A stretch of DNA of 64,000 nucleotides from Callorhinus ursinus (lineage: Eukaryota > Chordata > Mammalia > Carnivora > Otariidae). The notes under the pieces were generated by a model that searched no databases, had not been told where the DNA came from, and worked only from the letters and a program-made list of their open reading frames with translations. Location: contig NW_020312858.1 of the NCBI RefSeq assembly GCF_003265705.1, forward strand, positions 5,099,576 to 5,163,575, given 5' to 3'. Positions 1 to 11,069 of the stretch are shown here, one piece after another (position 1 is the first letter of the stretch; each line of letters opens with the position of its first letter). Made by a program: the position numbers and the translations under genes.

Positions 1-411
1 GGGTGGCTGGGTGATAGACATTGGGGAGGGTATGTGCTATGGTGAGCGCTGTGAATTGTGCAAGACTGTTGCATCACAGATCTGTACTTCTGAAACAAAT
101 AATGCAACATATGTTAAGAAAAAAGAAAAAGAAGAAGATAGCAGGAGGGGAAGAATGAAGGGGAGTAAGTCAGAGGGGGAGACGAACCATGAGAGACGAT
201 GGACTCTGAAAAAGAAACTGAGGGTTCTAGAGGGGAGGAGGGTAGGGGAATGGGTTAGCCTGGTGATGGGTATTAAGGAGGGCACGTTCTGCATGGAGAA
301 CTGGGTGTTACGCACAGACAATGAATCATGGAACACTACATCAAAAACTAATGATGTAATATATGGTGATTAACATAACAATAAAAAATTTAAAAATTAA
401 AAAGGGAATGT
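1..411 (+). mobile_element. L1 3' end (carnivore L1, 3' UTR), cut by window start
   Basis: Only the 3' UTR is present. It holds two related modules in a row: one with the TGTAAGACTG-like motif and ending near 118, and one with the 'CACTGGGTGTTA'-like motif ending in an A-rich tail at about 380-411. The same first module occurs alone at 34088-34426, so this copy belongs to a subfamily with a longer 3' UTR. The 120-codon frame across it is a chance frame through repeat DNA. Confidence 0.85.
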
Positions 412-415
412 AGTC

Positions 416-612
416 AGGGCTCTGTATGGCTCAGTCAGTTAAGCGTCTGACTTTTGGTTTCGCCTCAAGTCATCATCTCAGGATCATGATATCAAGCCCC
501 CAGTCAGGCTCCAAACTCAGCAGGGAGTCTAGTTGAGCTTCTTTCCCTCTCCCTCTACCCCCCTCCATATCCCGCGTGTGCACTCTCTCTCCCTAAATAT
601 TAAAAAAAAAAG
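416..612 (+). mobile_element. Can-SINE, older caniform subtype
   Basis: A tRNA-Lys-like head (A-box motif GGCTCAGTCAGTTAAGC) is followed by a diverged body, a CT-rich stretch and an A tail at 601-611. The body shows the older 'CTTTTGGTTTC' variant also seen, better preserved, at 55010 and 56409. It abuts the L1 tail on its left and a younger SINE on its right. Confidence 0.85.
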
Positions 613-813
613 GGGGGGGGATCGCCTGGGTGGCTCAGTTGTTAAGCATCTGCCCTCGGCTCAGGTCATGATCCTGGGGTTCTGGGATCGAGCCCCACAT
701 CGGGATCCCTGCTCAGAGGGAGGCCTGCTTTCTCACTTTCCCACTCCCCCTGCTTGTGTTCCTTCTCTTGCTGTCTGTCAAATAAATAAATAAAATCTTT
801 ATTAAAAAAAAAA
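613..813 (+). mobile_element. Can-SINE, young arctoid subtype
   Basis: Head GCCTGGGTGGCTCAG, B-box-like GGGATCGAGCCCC, CT-rich segment and AATAAA-rich tail are all present. It lies directly behind the A tail of the older SINE, a preferred L1-endonuclease target. Confidence 0.9.
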
Positions 814-1315
814 CTGGAAAGTAATCACCTGAGCTGCCATATTGAAAATAGGCTGCAGAGGGACAAGGACTGAAGTAGGGAAACCAGTTAAGAGGCTGTT
901 GCAATGACCCAGTGACAGATGCTCAGGGCTTAGATTGGGATAAAAGCAGAGGTAGTGCGAAGTGGTTGGATTCAGGATACATTTTGAAAGAGAGACAACA
1001 GGATTTATTGATGGATTAGATGCAGGATATAGAAGAAAGACCATCAAGACAACGCCAAGGTTTTTATCCAAAGCAACTAGAAAAATGGACGTCACTTACT
1101 AAAATGGGGAAGACTGTAGGAGGAGCAGGTTGGGTGAGGAGAAAACCATAAGCTGGACTTTGGTCAAGCAACATTTGAGATGCCTATTAGACATCCAAGT
1201 GAAAATGTTGACCATTCAGTTGAATATAGGAGTCTGCAGCTCAAAGAAGAGATCACCGTTGGATTGATAAATTTAGGAGTCATCAGCCTGTATTTAAAAC
1301 CAAGAGAATGGGTGA

Positions 1316-1660
1316 GGCAGGGCCTGGCTGGCTCAGTTGGAAAGAGCATATGAGGTGCCTGGGTGGCTCAGTCGTTAAGCGTCTGCCTTCGGCTCGGGTC
1401 ATGATCCCAGGGTCCTGGGATCAAGCCCCGCATTGGGCTCCCTGCTCCGTGGGAAGCCTGCTTGTCCCTCTTCCACTCCCCCTGCTGTGTTCCCTCTCTC
1501 ACTGTCTCTCTCTCTGTCAAAAAATAAATAAAATCTTTTAAAAGACATTTAAAAAGAAAAGGAAAGAGCATGCAACTCTTGATCTTAGGATTTTAAGTTC
1601 AAGCCCCATATTGGGTGTAGAGATTGCTTAAAAATAAAATCTTTAAGAAAATAAAAACTA
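1316..1660 (+). mobile_element. Old Can-SINE (no CT-rich tail type), split by a younger SINE
   Basis: The head CTGGCTGGCTCAGTTGG at 1325-1340 continues after a 211 bp interruption with GAGCATGCAACTCTTGATC at 1566. The body ends with GGTGTAGAGATT and an A-rich tail. Flanking near-repeats GAGAATGGGTGA (1304-1315) and GAGAATGGATGA (1682-1693) look like its TSD in the L2. It is the same subtype as 21214-21324. Confidence 0.8.
1350..1560 (+). mobile_element. Can-SINE, young arctoid subtype, nested
   Basis: It is bounded by an exact 11 bp TSD, GGAAAGAGCAT, at 1339-1349 and 1561-1571. The insertion lies inside an older SINE that itself lies inside an L2, giving three age levels in about 1.2 kb. Confidence 0.93.
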
Positions 1661-2045
1661 ACTAAATAAAAATAAAAGCACGAGAATGGATGAAATCACC
1701 TAAGTAGTGAGTATAGGTAGAGAAATGTCTACAGGTTGAGTGCTGGAGCAGCCCAATCTTTAGTGGTCAAGAAGACGAGGAGGAACCAGCAAAGGGGATT
1801 GAGAAGGAGCTACCCTGAGTGTGGGGTCCTGGTAGTTAAGTAAAGAAAGCACTTTAAAGGAAAAAGTGATCAACTGTGTCATATGTTGCTGAGGAGTCAA
1901 GTAAGATGATGGCTGAGAATTGGCCATTGGACTTGGAAACATGAAGGTTGTTGGTCACCTTGACAAAGAGTTGTACTGCTGGTACAATGGGCATGAAAGC
2001 CTGGCAGGATTGGCTATGAGGGAGAATAAAAGAAGAGGAAGTGGG

Positions 2046-2660
2046 ATGAGCACGGATATCCCTCCTACTCAGGCAGCTACTGTAGTCACAAACCGGTCCA
2101 CCAATGTGACTTTCCACTTTCCCCTTCACTGTGGTGACAGAGCTCAGGACAAAGGAGTAGCTGCTCATCAGCAAGAAACCAAAGAGGAAAATGACATGCC
2201 TATCAGGCACAGGTCCATGCCTGAAGTAGCAGAGAGAAGCATGGTGGAGACAGGGAACCTAAAGGGCCATTCTTGGGAGCATCCCAGGAACTCAAGGAAC
2301 CAAGAGTATGGGATTTGGACTAGGACTGAGCCAGGATATGTCAACTCCCCCACCATGGGTGTGACCCAAGGACCTGGAAAAATGTAGGTAATTTCACTTA
2401 ACGAGAAAAATCAGTATCATGATATATACAGCATGACTGCTATGTGGAAAAAGAAAATTCTAGGAGAAGACCCTAATGAAACTTAGCAAAATGTAAAACA
2501 ATATCAGCATTAAAGCAACTGAATCGTGGGTGAGTTCTTATTTTCTCTGTTTTGTAACTTGTAGTACTCAGGCAGCTTTTATGACACACAAAAAAATTTA
2601 AGGGGATAATAATCCAAGCCTTTCTCCTAGAGTTGTTATGAAGATTATAATCATGACTAA
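2046..2660. other. No recognised gene; mostly unique DNA
   Basis: No repeat or gene family is recognised here. The plus-strand frame that crosses 2046-2387 has no domain signature and begins inside the antisense of a dead L2, so it is not called. Confidence 0.5.
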
Positions 2661-2661
2661 T

Positions 2662-2725
2662 ATTTAAATAGCTCACAAAGTGCTTTTCACACATGTAATC
2701 TCATTTAATCTTTACAATCAACATG
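2662..2725 (-). mobile_element. MIR-like fragment
   Basis: The pattern 'AAGTGCTTTTCACACATGT', then 'TCATTTAATC', matches the reversed 3' core of MIR. It is short and diverged. Confidence 0.4.
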
Positions 2726-2852
2726 CCTTCCCTTGGCATTTTGCAAATGCCTTTATTATTACACTTAGCAAACAGTGTTGCAATGATCTGTTTATATACC
2801 TATTTCCCACCCTAGACTGAAGTACCCCAAAGATAAAAATATCTTCTCATCC

Positions 2853-3015
2853 AGGTGCCCGGGTGGCTCTTTCGGTTAAGCGTCTGCCTTCAGCTCAGGT
2901 CATGATCCTGGGGTCCTGGGATCAAACTCCACATCGGGCTCCCTGCTCGGCGGGGAGTCTGCTTCCCCCTCTCCCTCTCTCTCTCTCAAATACTAAAAAA
3001 AAAAAAAAAAAGAAC
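2853..3015 (+). mobile_element. Can-SINE with 12 bp TSD
   Basis: The TSD ATCTTCTCATCC is exact at 2841-2852 and 3016-3027. The SINE has the young head, a short CT stretch and a 17 bp A tail. Confidence 0.92.
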
Positions 3016-3052
3016 ATCTTCTCATCCTTCTCCTTCACAAGTAATACAAGCT

Positions 3053-3161
3053 ATGGCACATGATAGGAGCTCAATAAATGTTTGGGAATGGGTGGATAAT
3101 GGTTGGGAAGATGGATGGATGGATGGACAGACGGACAAATGGATGGATGGATAGATGGACA
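3053..3161 (+). repeat. LINE/MIR tail plus degenerate (GGAT)n microsatellite
   Basis: A 3'-end motif 'AGCTCAATAAATGTTTG' (3068-3084) resembles L2/MIR termini. It is followed by an imperfect GGAT/GGAC tetranucleotide array at 3109-3161. Confidence 0.7.
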
Positions 3162-3164
3162 GGG

Positions 3165-3825
3165 ATCATGGGATCAATAGATTACAACTTTAGGCATAAG
3201 CACTTAATCATCCCCAAATCACATAGGTACCCTTAATGCCTACAGACTGAGCCAACCACCACTCCCTCTCCTCCCAAACTAAATGCTTTTAAAACCTCAT
3301 GGCTAGTCGACCTTCTTCATAGCTCACACTTCTGGTGACCTTGGCCAGTCCCTCCTCTTAGCAGTCTTCTCCCAGACTTGTATTCCCATGCTGTTCTGTG
3401 CTTCCTCTCTGTTGCCCTAATCCCACATTGTTCCTATCTTACCCAAATCTTTCCGCGCAAGAAATCAGAGCCTTCTGAACAGTGAAAAATGCTGCCACGT
3501 CCTCCAGCTCTCCTGATCTGCACTAAAGTAAACCTAGCTCTCACCTGCAGCCCCATTTTACCTTCTCTACAGAGCTTCCCATTTTTCCCCAGCTCCAGGG
3601 AATATTTCTAGAACATCTCTGGGCTGGATATGTTTCTATGAGCTATCATAATACCATGGATTAGATTTGCCAGGTGTATTATCTATTTTCACAGCTCCAT
3701 TTTATACAGAAGCTGCACCCACAAAGCCACATTTTTGTGTGTAGACACTTCAGTCTCATTAACATATTTGGGTAGCTCTCACCATTAGATGTTTGCAAGA
3801 AACATGACACACTTAGCACATGCAT
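3165..3825. other. Unique DNA, no gene seen
   Basis: Mixed-composition single-copy sequence without an open frame of note, recognised repeats, CpG island or splice pattern. Confidence 0.5.
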
Positions 3826-3827
3826 CA

Positions 3828-4135
3828 GGACAATTTCAATCGCAAGTGACAAAAATCTAGCTCACCCTGGCTTACATTAAAATAAAGGGGATGTATTAGC
3901 TCATGTGACTCAAAATCCTATAGTCGTTCTGGCATCTGACCATCAGGGCTTGGCCTTCTTTCTCCAGTAGGTTCTTCCTTCATGGTGGGAAAGAGGACGG
4001 CTGGCAACCTCAACCCTACTTGGCCCATAGTCTAAAATGAAAATGTCTTCTTTTCCCAGCATTCATCTGTCAATCACATACAAGAGCTCTGATTGGCCCT
4101 AAACTGTGTCTCAGTTAGGATGACTTGAGGAATGC
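3828..4135 (-). mobile_element. MaLR-type LTR fragment (MLT1-like)
   Basis: On the minus strand the segment ends with the typical MLT1 terminus: a TTTAAGCC-like region and 'GTCACTTGCGATTGAAAT'. It also contains the 'GGTGGGAAAG' and 'CCAATCAGAGC' style blocks seen in this class. Family assignment is from memory of the consensus, not a search. Confidence 0.5.
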
Positions 4136-4221
4136 AGTACTGTAACTGAGAGCCCCAAAAGGAACACAGAAGTTTGGAATTGTGGTGGCAGGCATATGGA
4201 TCCCTCAAGATAAAACAACAT

Positions 4222-4416
4222 GGGGGCACCTAGGTGGCTCAGTCGTTAAGCACCTGCCTTCGGCTCAGGTCACGGGTCCTGGGATCGAAACCTGCATCGG
4301 GCTCCCTGCTCGGCGGGAAGCCTGCTTCTCCCTCTCCCACGTCCCCTGCTTGTGTTCCTGCTCTCGCAATCTCTCTCTCAAATAAATAAAAGCTTTAAAA
4401 ATCTTAAAAAAATAAA
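4222..4416 (+). mobile_element. Can-SINE with 15 bp TSD
   Basis: Exact TSD AAGATAAAACAACAT at 4207-4221 and 4417-4431. Near 4268 the usual 'CATGATCCCAGG' block is shortened, an internal deletion of about 10 bp. Confidence 0.93.
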
Positions 4417-4431
4417 AAGATAAAACAACAT

Positions 4432-4741
4432 TCACCATACATTTAAGCAGGATCTAGATCATCTCAACAGTGGATTGGTTACCCACACACCAAATAATTG
4501 ATCTTTTGACTTTTATATCTGCATCACTTTCCAACTTGCTAAGAGTTGGCAGCATCTAAATGGAACATGGTAAGGGAGGATGGAGGCTATGTCCTTTGAT
4601 TGGAAATTTACATATAAAATTACTAACCATGGTTTCCTCTAGTGAGAAAAGTTAGGGGGGCAGAGGGAGAGGGAGTGTTAGAAAAGAATTTGATTTTTTT
4701 CCTGTGCTTATTTTTCTGTATGGTTTGGTGGTTTCACAAGA
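4432..4741. other. Unique DNA
   Basis: AT-rich single-copy sequence between two SINEs. No gene signal is seen. Confidence 0.5.
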
Positions 4742-4757
4742 AGCATGAAGGAACAGA

Positions 4758-4954
4758 GTACCTGGGTGGCTCAATCAGTTAAGCATCTGCCTTTGGCTCA
4801 GGTCATGATCCCGGGAACCTGGGATCAGTCCCACATCAGGCTCCCTGCTAAGCAGGGAGCCTGCTACTCCCTCTCCCTCTGCTGCGTGCATATTCTCTCC
4901 CTCCCACTCTGTCAAATAAATAAATAAAATCTTAAAAAAAAAAAAAGCAGCAGC
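4758..4954 (+). mobile_element. Can-SINE with 16 bp TSD and (CAG)n tail end
   Basis: Exact TSD AGCATGAAGGAACAGA at 4742-4757 and 4955-4970. The A tail ends in a short GCAGCAGC run, probably slippage at the TSD border. Confidence 0.93.
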
Positions 4955-4970
4955 AGCATGAAGGAACAGA

Positions 4971-7569
4971 AAAGCTCCCCATAAAGGAAAGAGAATGAAG
5001 ACACAAGAGTTTGGTTCAAAGAGAGACTAGAGAAAGAAGGGGAAGAAATGGAATTTGCCAGGAGATGTGCCCAGAACCACAGGACCTCACTCATGCCCTT
5101 GTTCTTGGGACAGCTAACCCAGATGTGAGGCAAAGACCGGCAACATCTGTGGTCCCTTCACAAAGCTAAAGCCAAGCACAGAGCTGAGGGAAAATTGTTG
5201 TTTTTATTAGTGCTGTATTTGCCCACTGTTTAAATCCACACTCCAGGATATTAGGAATGAATTCAAACATGGAAATGACATTCATTTCCTTTGAACAGTA
5301 TGCTGATAAATTAAAAGTTAAATTGGATCTAAAATCTGTCCTATCTTTAAAAAAAATAAAAGTCACCAATTTCAGAAAAACTGGCCAGTACTAAAATAGG
5401 AAAATACCAAGTTGGGAATTCACATTTCATCCAAATTTGATAATTATTGAGTTCCTGTGGATATAAGTCCCAGTTGAATTATCAACCTTGTCTAGACAGA
5501 ACAACAATGATTAAAAAAAAAAAATAGCGTATAAGTCAAGTTCGGTGAATGATGGTATACAATGTTGGTATATTTTGGAATGGGGGAAAAGTAAATGATA
5601 TATTTGAGTGTCATTAAGGCTGTCATGGATGAGAAATGAGGTCACTAAATCTGACAGTGTGCTCATGATTTGGGAGCCAAATTGCCATGGAATGTAAAAT
5701 TAAGAGAGAGAGAAGCACGGCATACCTAATCCGTGTGCAGGATCCAATCACTTCTACCCAGAACACAATGGCATTTGCTGAGAACTACTGTGTTTAAAGA
5801 TCATCAGCATTGTATATTTTAGGATCAGGTTCAGGGTTGAAAAAGGGTATGGATAAACAGAAAATACAGTTTTACTGAGACCCCCTGACGTTCAAGAATT
5901 TTACACTAATCTAAGTGGATTTTATTTCCTAAAGCAGAGTATTTGTTCTTGTCTCGATCCCCCATGGCTGTGGGGAACAGAAAGAGAGATAAACAAGTGT
6001 TTAACATTCCTGACTAGACCAAACCTTTGTGCATTATTCAGGATGCAGCTGCTCAGAGGGAAAATTACATATAACATCTTTCCACCCAAAGAGCACGAAC
6101 ATGTGATCTTCTAACAGATACATTCAGAGACCCCTCCCCTTTTTTTAGGCAGTTAACAATAACTCTATCCAAAGTGATTTTTATACCAGATGTATCCAAG
6201 GGACCAAGGAGAGTGGGAGGTATTCCAGAATTAAAGGCAAAGAATAGCGACATTAAATTAGTGACTGCAAACCAGATGTTTAGAGCAAAAACTATTATGG
6301 GGCAAGACAAGAGGGCCATTTTTCCCAGCACCACCCCCCGCTCGCCATTTCCAAAAGGCCTCACGCAGACTTCTGCATTCTCTTCTATTGACTGTTACAC
6401 ATCCAGTCGCAAACTGACAAATATCATACAGCTTTAATCTTGTGTCTCATTATCAGGCCCCACCACCTGTAATGCACCATGAATTAATTCCATAATTAGG
6501 TTGTGAAGAACAATTATATTCTATTCTTTGGGTGCTTAAGTGTTAATTCGTTTAATGTGATCCTCGTTTAAGACCTAGAAATGTGCAGTCCTGTTTTAGC
6601 AAGTAGGATTTTTTTTTTGGCGGGGGGGTGCCTTAAAATATAGGGGGAGTAGAAATAGTTCTATTCTCTTTCAACCCCAAGAAGCCATGGTCACCAAGGA
6701 GGAGGACTATGAAGACAATTAATGTAATTGAAAGGGGGGTGTGGGGGTAGGTAGTGACCATAGCAGACTGAAGAGCTTACACCCAGATGCCCCACTGAGA
6801 AGAAACGGTGCCTACTTAACACTAGCTGATTGTTGCCACATGGAAATTCAGGCCCAAGTTTACTAGATGTTCCCATATTTTCAAGAGAAGCCATAAATCA
6901 AAATGTTTAATGAAATAATCCCACTTTTTAAAGGCTGACTTAATTTTTATTACACTCTTTACACCAAAACAAAATATATCTGCCACCCACTGTTAGCCTA
7001 TGGATCATCAATTTGGACTCATGACATACTTAAAAGATCAAAGTCCAGTTGTAAGGCATTTAAAGGCCCATGGCAATGTGGCGGTCATCCTAAGACAGTC
7101 AGAACAACCATGTGCTGATTGGATCCTTGTGCAAATAGGAGCCAAGGCCAGACGTGAGGGGATGACCCAAAGTCATTTCTTCAGTGCGGCTGTTCCTGGG
7201 ATGTGGACACTGTACGTTAATTGGGGGACATGCCAGGTTAGATGCATTAATGTTTCTGTTAGAGATCCCTCACATGAACCATAGGACATTGCCTTTTGAA
7301 AATCAAACTTTTATCAGTAGAAAACAAGGAATGAGTGGGTTCTGAATTATTTAATTATGGAAATTGTTCTTAAATAAGGTGAGGTAAGGGGGAGGTTGAA
7401 TTCAGGAACCACAAAAGTACAGAACTAGGCTCAAAGAAATAGTAACAGATAAAACCGGAAGATTTCCATATACTTATTCAACAGAATATGTACAGGGCGA
7501 CAAGTATGTCCATGCACTGTGCAACAAGGTATGCGCGCATAGGTTATTTGATCTTTATGACAACTCTGG
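4971..7569. other. Repeat-poor AT-rich region, candidate conserved non-coding DNA
   Basis: This is the longest stretch in the window without a recognisable transposon. Sub-blocks 6090-6600 and 6990-7300 contain homeodomain-type TAATTA/ATTAAT cores (for example 6483-6500) and little simple sequence. No convincing coding frame is seen. A short G-run lies at 6618-6629. Conservation is inferred, not measured. Confidence 0.4.
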
Positions 7570-7905
7570 GTCTTACTTTGGGTTCCTGCACAAGCAGAAC
7601 CGGAGGCAAAATTTCCAGTGCAAGTGTTTATTTAAGAGGTGATTGCAAGAAACACTGGTAGCGGGTGGAGAAATGAGACAGAGAGGTCGGAAGTCAGAAA
7701 AGGATGTGCTGTCACAGTTACCACCATGCAGAACTGGATTTCATTATCAGCAGGGAGCTCCAGGGTACTGTCTAGATTAGGCACGGCAGCTACCCATTCA
7801 AAGAGTGAAGGAGCTGGGATATTTATACTACTACTCCCTTTAGTCACCAGCTGAAAGCTGTTCTCAGGGAACTTTCATTCCTTGGCATTTCAAGCAGCCA
7901 TGCTT
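7570..7905 (-). mobile_element. Old LTR fragment (family copy 1 of 3)
   Basis: Shares blocks with 10655-10930 and 42925-43230, such as 'AGTGCAAGTGTTTATTT', 'GAGGTGAT' and 'GCTGGGATATTTATA'. On the minus strand it reads toward an AATAAAC polyadenylation-type block and an LTR-like terminus. The family name is not asserted. Confidence 0.5.
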
Positions 7906-8850
7906 ATGTCTTTGGCAGCATCAGAGAGCCCCCAGGAAAAGAAATGCAGGTGCTGGCTATGAAAAGTGAGGCCAACATGCACAGAAATGAGCCAGAGAGA
8001 TGTGGGCGGAACACAGTGTCTGCTGTATACAGCCCTTAAGATCGAACCTACCAGTATCCCCACCTTACAGATGAAGAGACACGTGGAGTCCGCTCTTCAA
8101 ATAGAAAAGCATTCCCCCTGTGGGAGCTTGCCTTGTCAGTCAGGAGCAGGCAGACAAGACTCCTGGGAGAGACAGGGGCATGGAGGGGACAAGTCATCAG
8201 CTACACTGACAGCCGGAGGAGGCAGGCTCTGGCTCTATGCCTCAGTCCCCAGGTTTAAGCACCAACAACGCATCAGTGGGCAGCAGCAAGCGGGGCTTTG
8301 ATGCCATGATGTCTGTTATCTTTGGGCATCATAAGTGATGATGGGGACATCAGTGAGCAGAGACAAGAAAGAAGGAAAATGACAAATACTGTATAATAAC
8401 CAAAAGAGCTGTTGTGAGGACCAGTGAGCTACCCCCCGAGACCTTCGATGCTATTTCATGAAAAGGTGAGAGTGCAGATATTTCCCTAGACTGTTTGTGA
8501 CAATTTAGAGTGACCTAATTTCTATCCATAAGGGACAGAAATTAAACACTGAGGGTGCACTGGGCTTCCAGAAATACTTTCCCTTTCCCCACTGAAGGTT
8601 GTACCAATAATTTAGGATGACACAGATCAATTACCAAACTATTAAATGTCGGTTAACATCTTTGGAAACTGAATACAAAATGAACCAACTAACACTGCCT
8701 TGTTATGGCCCCACTGTGTATAAGAATTAGGTTTAAATGCTTAATGAATGTATCAAAATACAATTACCAAGTTATTGCTCTTAGAGAGCTGATTAATAAT
8801 CATATCATTGACTTTTCCACTGTGGTCTTGAGTTATTAAACTGGAAGATT
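7906..8850. other. Unique DNA with faint old-repeat traces
   Basis: A short 'TATCCCCACCTTACAGATGAAGAGAC' type block near 8056-8080 resembles reversed MIR/L2. Otherwise nothing is recognised. The 111-codon frame at 7966-8301 has no domain signature. Confidence 0.4.
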
Positions 8851-8854
8851 TCTG

Positions 8855-9110
8855 CCCTTTTAAGACATGAGAGCACTCTCTCTCTCGTGCTGTCTCTGCA
8901 CACATGCGCTGAGGAAAGACCATGTGAGCACATAGTGAGAAGGCAGCCATTTGCAAGCTAGAAAGGGAGCCTTCAACAGAAACTGAATCTGCCAGCACCC
9001 TGGCCTCAGACTTCCCAGCCTCCAGAACTGTGTGAAGTAAAGGTCTATTGTTTAAGCCCCCCAAGTCTATGGTATTTTGTTATAGCAGCCTGAGTGACTA
9101 AGACACTCGC
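8855..9110 (+). mobile_element. MaLR LTR 3' part (MLT1-like)
   Basis: Contains the class hallmarks 'CCATTTGCAAGC', 'CCAGCCTCCAGAACTGTG', a TTGTTTAAGCC block and the terminus 'GGTATTTTGTTATAGCAGCC' followed by CTAAGACAC. It is the same family as the minus-strand copy at 47995-48365. Confidence 0.75.
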
Positions 9111-9129
9111 CTGCTAGACTCTAATCAGC

Positions 9130-9225
9130 TTGGGAATTGGACACAGCCTCTATTCACTATTTCTAGTACCCACGGGAGAGCCTGGCACACGGTGGGTGCT
9201 TATGAATGAAGAAGGGAACCTATCT
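9130..9225 (+). mobile_element. L2 3' end
   Basis: 'CCTGGCACACGGTGGGTGCTTA' followed by GAATGAA matches the L2 terminus. Confidence 0.6.
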
Positions 9226-9277
9226 GTGACTGAATGCAATTGCTGTCTCTATTTTGATACAACATAGAACTGAATGA

Positions 9278-9405
9278 TCATATTCAGAAAACATAGGAGT
9301 TCGAATCTTGGGTCTACCGCTTATTCACTCAGCAACCATGATCAAGCCACTTGACCCCTGTGAATATCCATTTCCTTCATTGTAAAATGATGGTTATTTT
9401 AGCTT
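9278..9405 (+). mobile_element. MIR
   Basis: B-box-like GTTCGAATCTTGG, then 'CACTTGACCCCTGTGAA' and 'TCATTGTAAAATGATGG', follow the MIR order. Confidence 0.7.
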
Positions 9406-9898
9406 GGCCTCCTCACAGTGGACCATGACATAAGGACTTGGAAGCAGGTGATTTCGTGAAGGGTGGGAAAGTGGAGAAAGCCTGAGATGAGGAAAGCCAG
9501 CTGAGCATGTGTTCATGAGAAGGTTATCACTGTGGGCCACGAAAGTTCCAGCCCACAAGGGGAGCTCTGACAAATGGCATAAAATGCACCCCCCAGAAAC
9601 TTCCCACAGGTCAAAAGCTGGGGCAGATTATCTGCTGAGTCCACTCTCTCCCTGGCTGAGGGCAAACCTTGCCCCCCACCCCGAGATCTTAACTTCTACT
9701 TTCAGGCTCTTCTATGTGGAGTAGGCCAAGTTTCCATGGTGACAGGTCTAAGCCCTTGGGCACCTAAGGTAGAGAGCAGTTTTACTGACAGGAATCAGAC
9801 CTACAGGCAAATTCGAGTGGGCCCCGGGGAAGGAGGATGGGGCATGACCAGGATCTGCTGTAAGAACCACCTCACAGAGACAGTGGACATATTAACTG
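9406..9898. other. Unique DNA
   Basis: GC-moderate single-copy sequence. Two short plus-strand frames (9509-9724, 9736-9960) lack any recognisable domain, and the second runs into a SINE. Confidence 0.45.
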
Positions 9899-9906
9899 AG
9901 AGAATG

Positions 9907-10116
9907 GGGGCGCCTGGGTGGCTCAGTTGGTTAAGCGACTGCCTTCGGCTCAGGTCATGATCCTGGAGTCCCGGGATGGAGTCCCGCATCGGGCTCCCTG
10001 CTCGGCAGGGAGTCTGCTTCTCCCTCTGACCCTCCCCCCTCTCATGTGCTCTCTCTCTCTCTCTTGCATTCTCTCTGTCTCAAATAAATAAATAAAATCT
10101 TTAAAAAAAAAATAAC
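9907..10116 (+). mobile_element. Can-SINE, young arctoid subtype
   Basis: TSD AGAGAATG at 9899-9906 and 10117-10124. The SINE is full length, with a long CTCTCT tract and AATAAATAAATAAA tail. Confidence 0.92.
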
Positions 10117-10299
10117 AGAGAATGTACACAGAGCACCAACCACAGTGCATCATCCGTGAAAACTTGCCTACAGATTTTTGTGGTGGTAGTTGCAGTGGTT
10201 GTTCTTGTTACATATGGTGGTGGAATTTGCAACTCATAAAGAGAGTACTTGAATTTACAAGTCAATTCCATGATGCTGCTGCCTGTTCTGAATCAAGGT

Positions 10300-10390
10300 C
10301 TTTTGCAAGTACATGAATGACAGCAGTGAAGAAAATACGATCGCTGCCCCCATGGAGCTCACATTCTAGGAGACAGCCAGACACCAAAGT
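10300..10390 (-). mobile_element. L2 fragment
   Basis: 'CCCCCATGGAGCTCACATTCTAGG' and 'AGACAGCCAGACA' match the reversed 3' UTR of L2. The flanking 10125-10300 and 10391-10650 show no gene. Confidence 0.6.
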
Positions 10391-10654
10391 AAATGTTGAT
10401 TCCTTGATCTGTCTGCCTTTGTCTCTTTGGGTGGGCTTGCTCTCTCTTTGTGGTATCAAGGGAAAAGGAAAACCATCAGTGCACACACATTTTCTAACTA
10501 AACTGAAATACCAAATACATCATCATCTCCACAAAATCTTGTACCACATACATGCCTTGTGTGCAATGACCACTGCCTCTATCAATATGGTTATTCTAAG
10601 GTGATTCTTTTCCTCCTAACCACTATAACCCCTCAACAGCATCTATGTTTTCCC

Positions 10655-10930
10655 AGAAGTAGACGCTGAGAAGATGCAAGGGCAAGGAGGTGATCTCAGG
10701 AAACTCCAATGGGGAAGTGGGAAAGTGAGACCGGGGCAGTGGGGGGGCGGGGGGGCAACCAATGTCAGGTGTATTATCAACCAGTTTCACAGTGGGCAAC
10801 TAGATCTTAATCATAGTAGGGAACTCTGGGAGTCAATGTAGAACACACTTGGGGGATGAGGGATTCCGAGTATTTAATATACAAACTCCCATTAGGCAGC
10901 AGTTAAGGGGTGCTCCCAGAGGGGGTTAAT
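10655..10930 (-). mobile_element. Old LTR fragment (family copy 2 of 3)
   Basis: Homologous in order to 7570-7905: 'GGAGGTGATCTCAGGAAAC', 'GGGAACTCTGGGAG', 'TATTTAATATAC'. A G-rich expansion lies inside it. Confidence 0.45.
10734..10757 (+). repeat. G-rich tract, possible G-quadruplex
   Basis: Runs of 4, 7 and 7 G separated by short spacers (GGGGCAGT, then 7 G, C, 7 G). This could form a G4 on the plus strand. Confidence 0.5.
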
Positions 10931-11069
10931 TCTCTGGCTCTTCTGGGCTGCTGAGCTTTGCCAGTGGAGTAGATTCTAGCTGCCAGAGGAACCCTCACAC
11001 AGTTGGAAGTGGGAGCACAGAGGAGGCTTAACTGAGAGGTCCCACATAGGCAGGTGTCCTACAAAGCCA

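Larger units (their letters stand above)
814..2045 (-). mobile_element. L2 (CR1-clade LINE) reverse-transcriptase fragment, interrupted
   Basis: Read on the minus strand, broken frames give L2 RT signatures in order from 2045 down to 830. These are VKVTNNLHVSKSNGQFS followed by a degenerate D..ATYDTVDH motif (1854-1990), then KNLGV and GHCNSLLTGFP (802-1095). Frameshifts and stops show it is long dead. The SINE nest at 1316-1660 splits it. An apparent plus-strand 155-codon frame at 1920-2387 overlaps it and is treated as noise. Confidence 0.75.

Noticed and set aside
11..373. 120-codon frame at the window start as a small protein
   Set aside because: It translates an L1 3' UTR, which yields this spurious frame whenever copies lack stops.
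621..700. tRNA-Lys genes at the SINE heads
   Set aside because: A and B boxes are present but the heads cannot fold into a full cloverleaf with an acceptor stem. They are SINE promoters.
1920..2387. Plus-strand 155-codon frame as a gene
   Set aside because: Its first third is antisense to a dead L2 RT. There is no domain, no splice or poly-A context, and the length fits chance.
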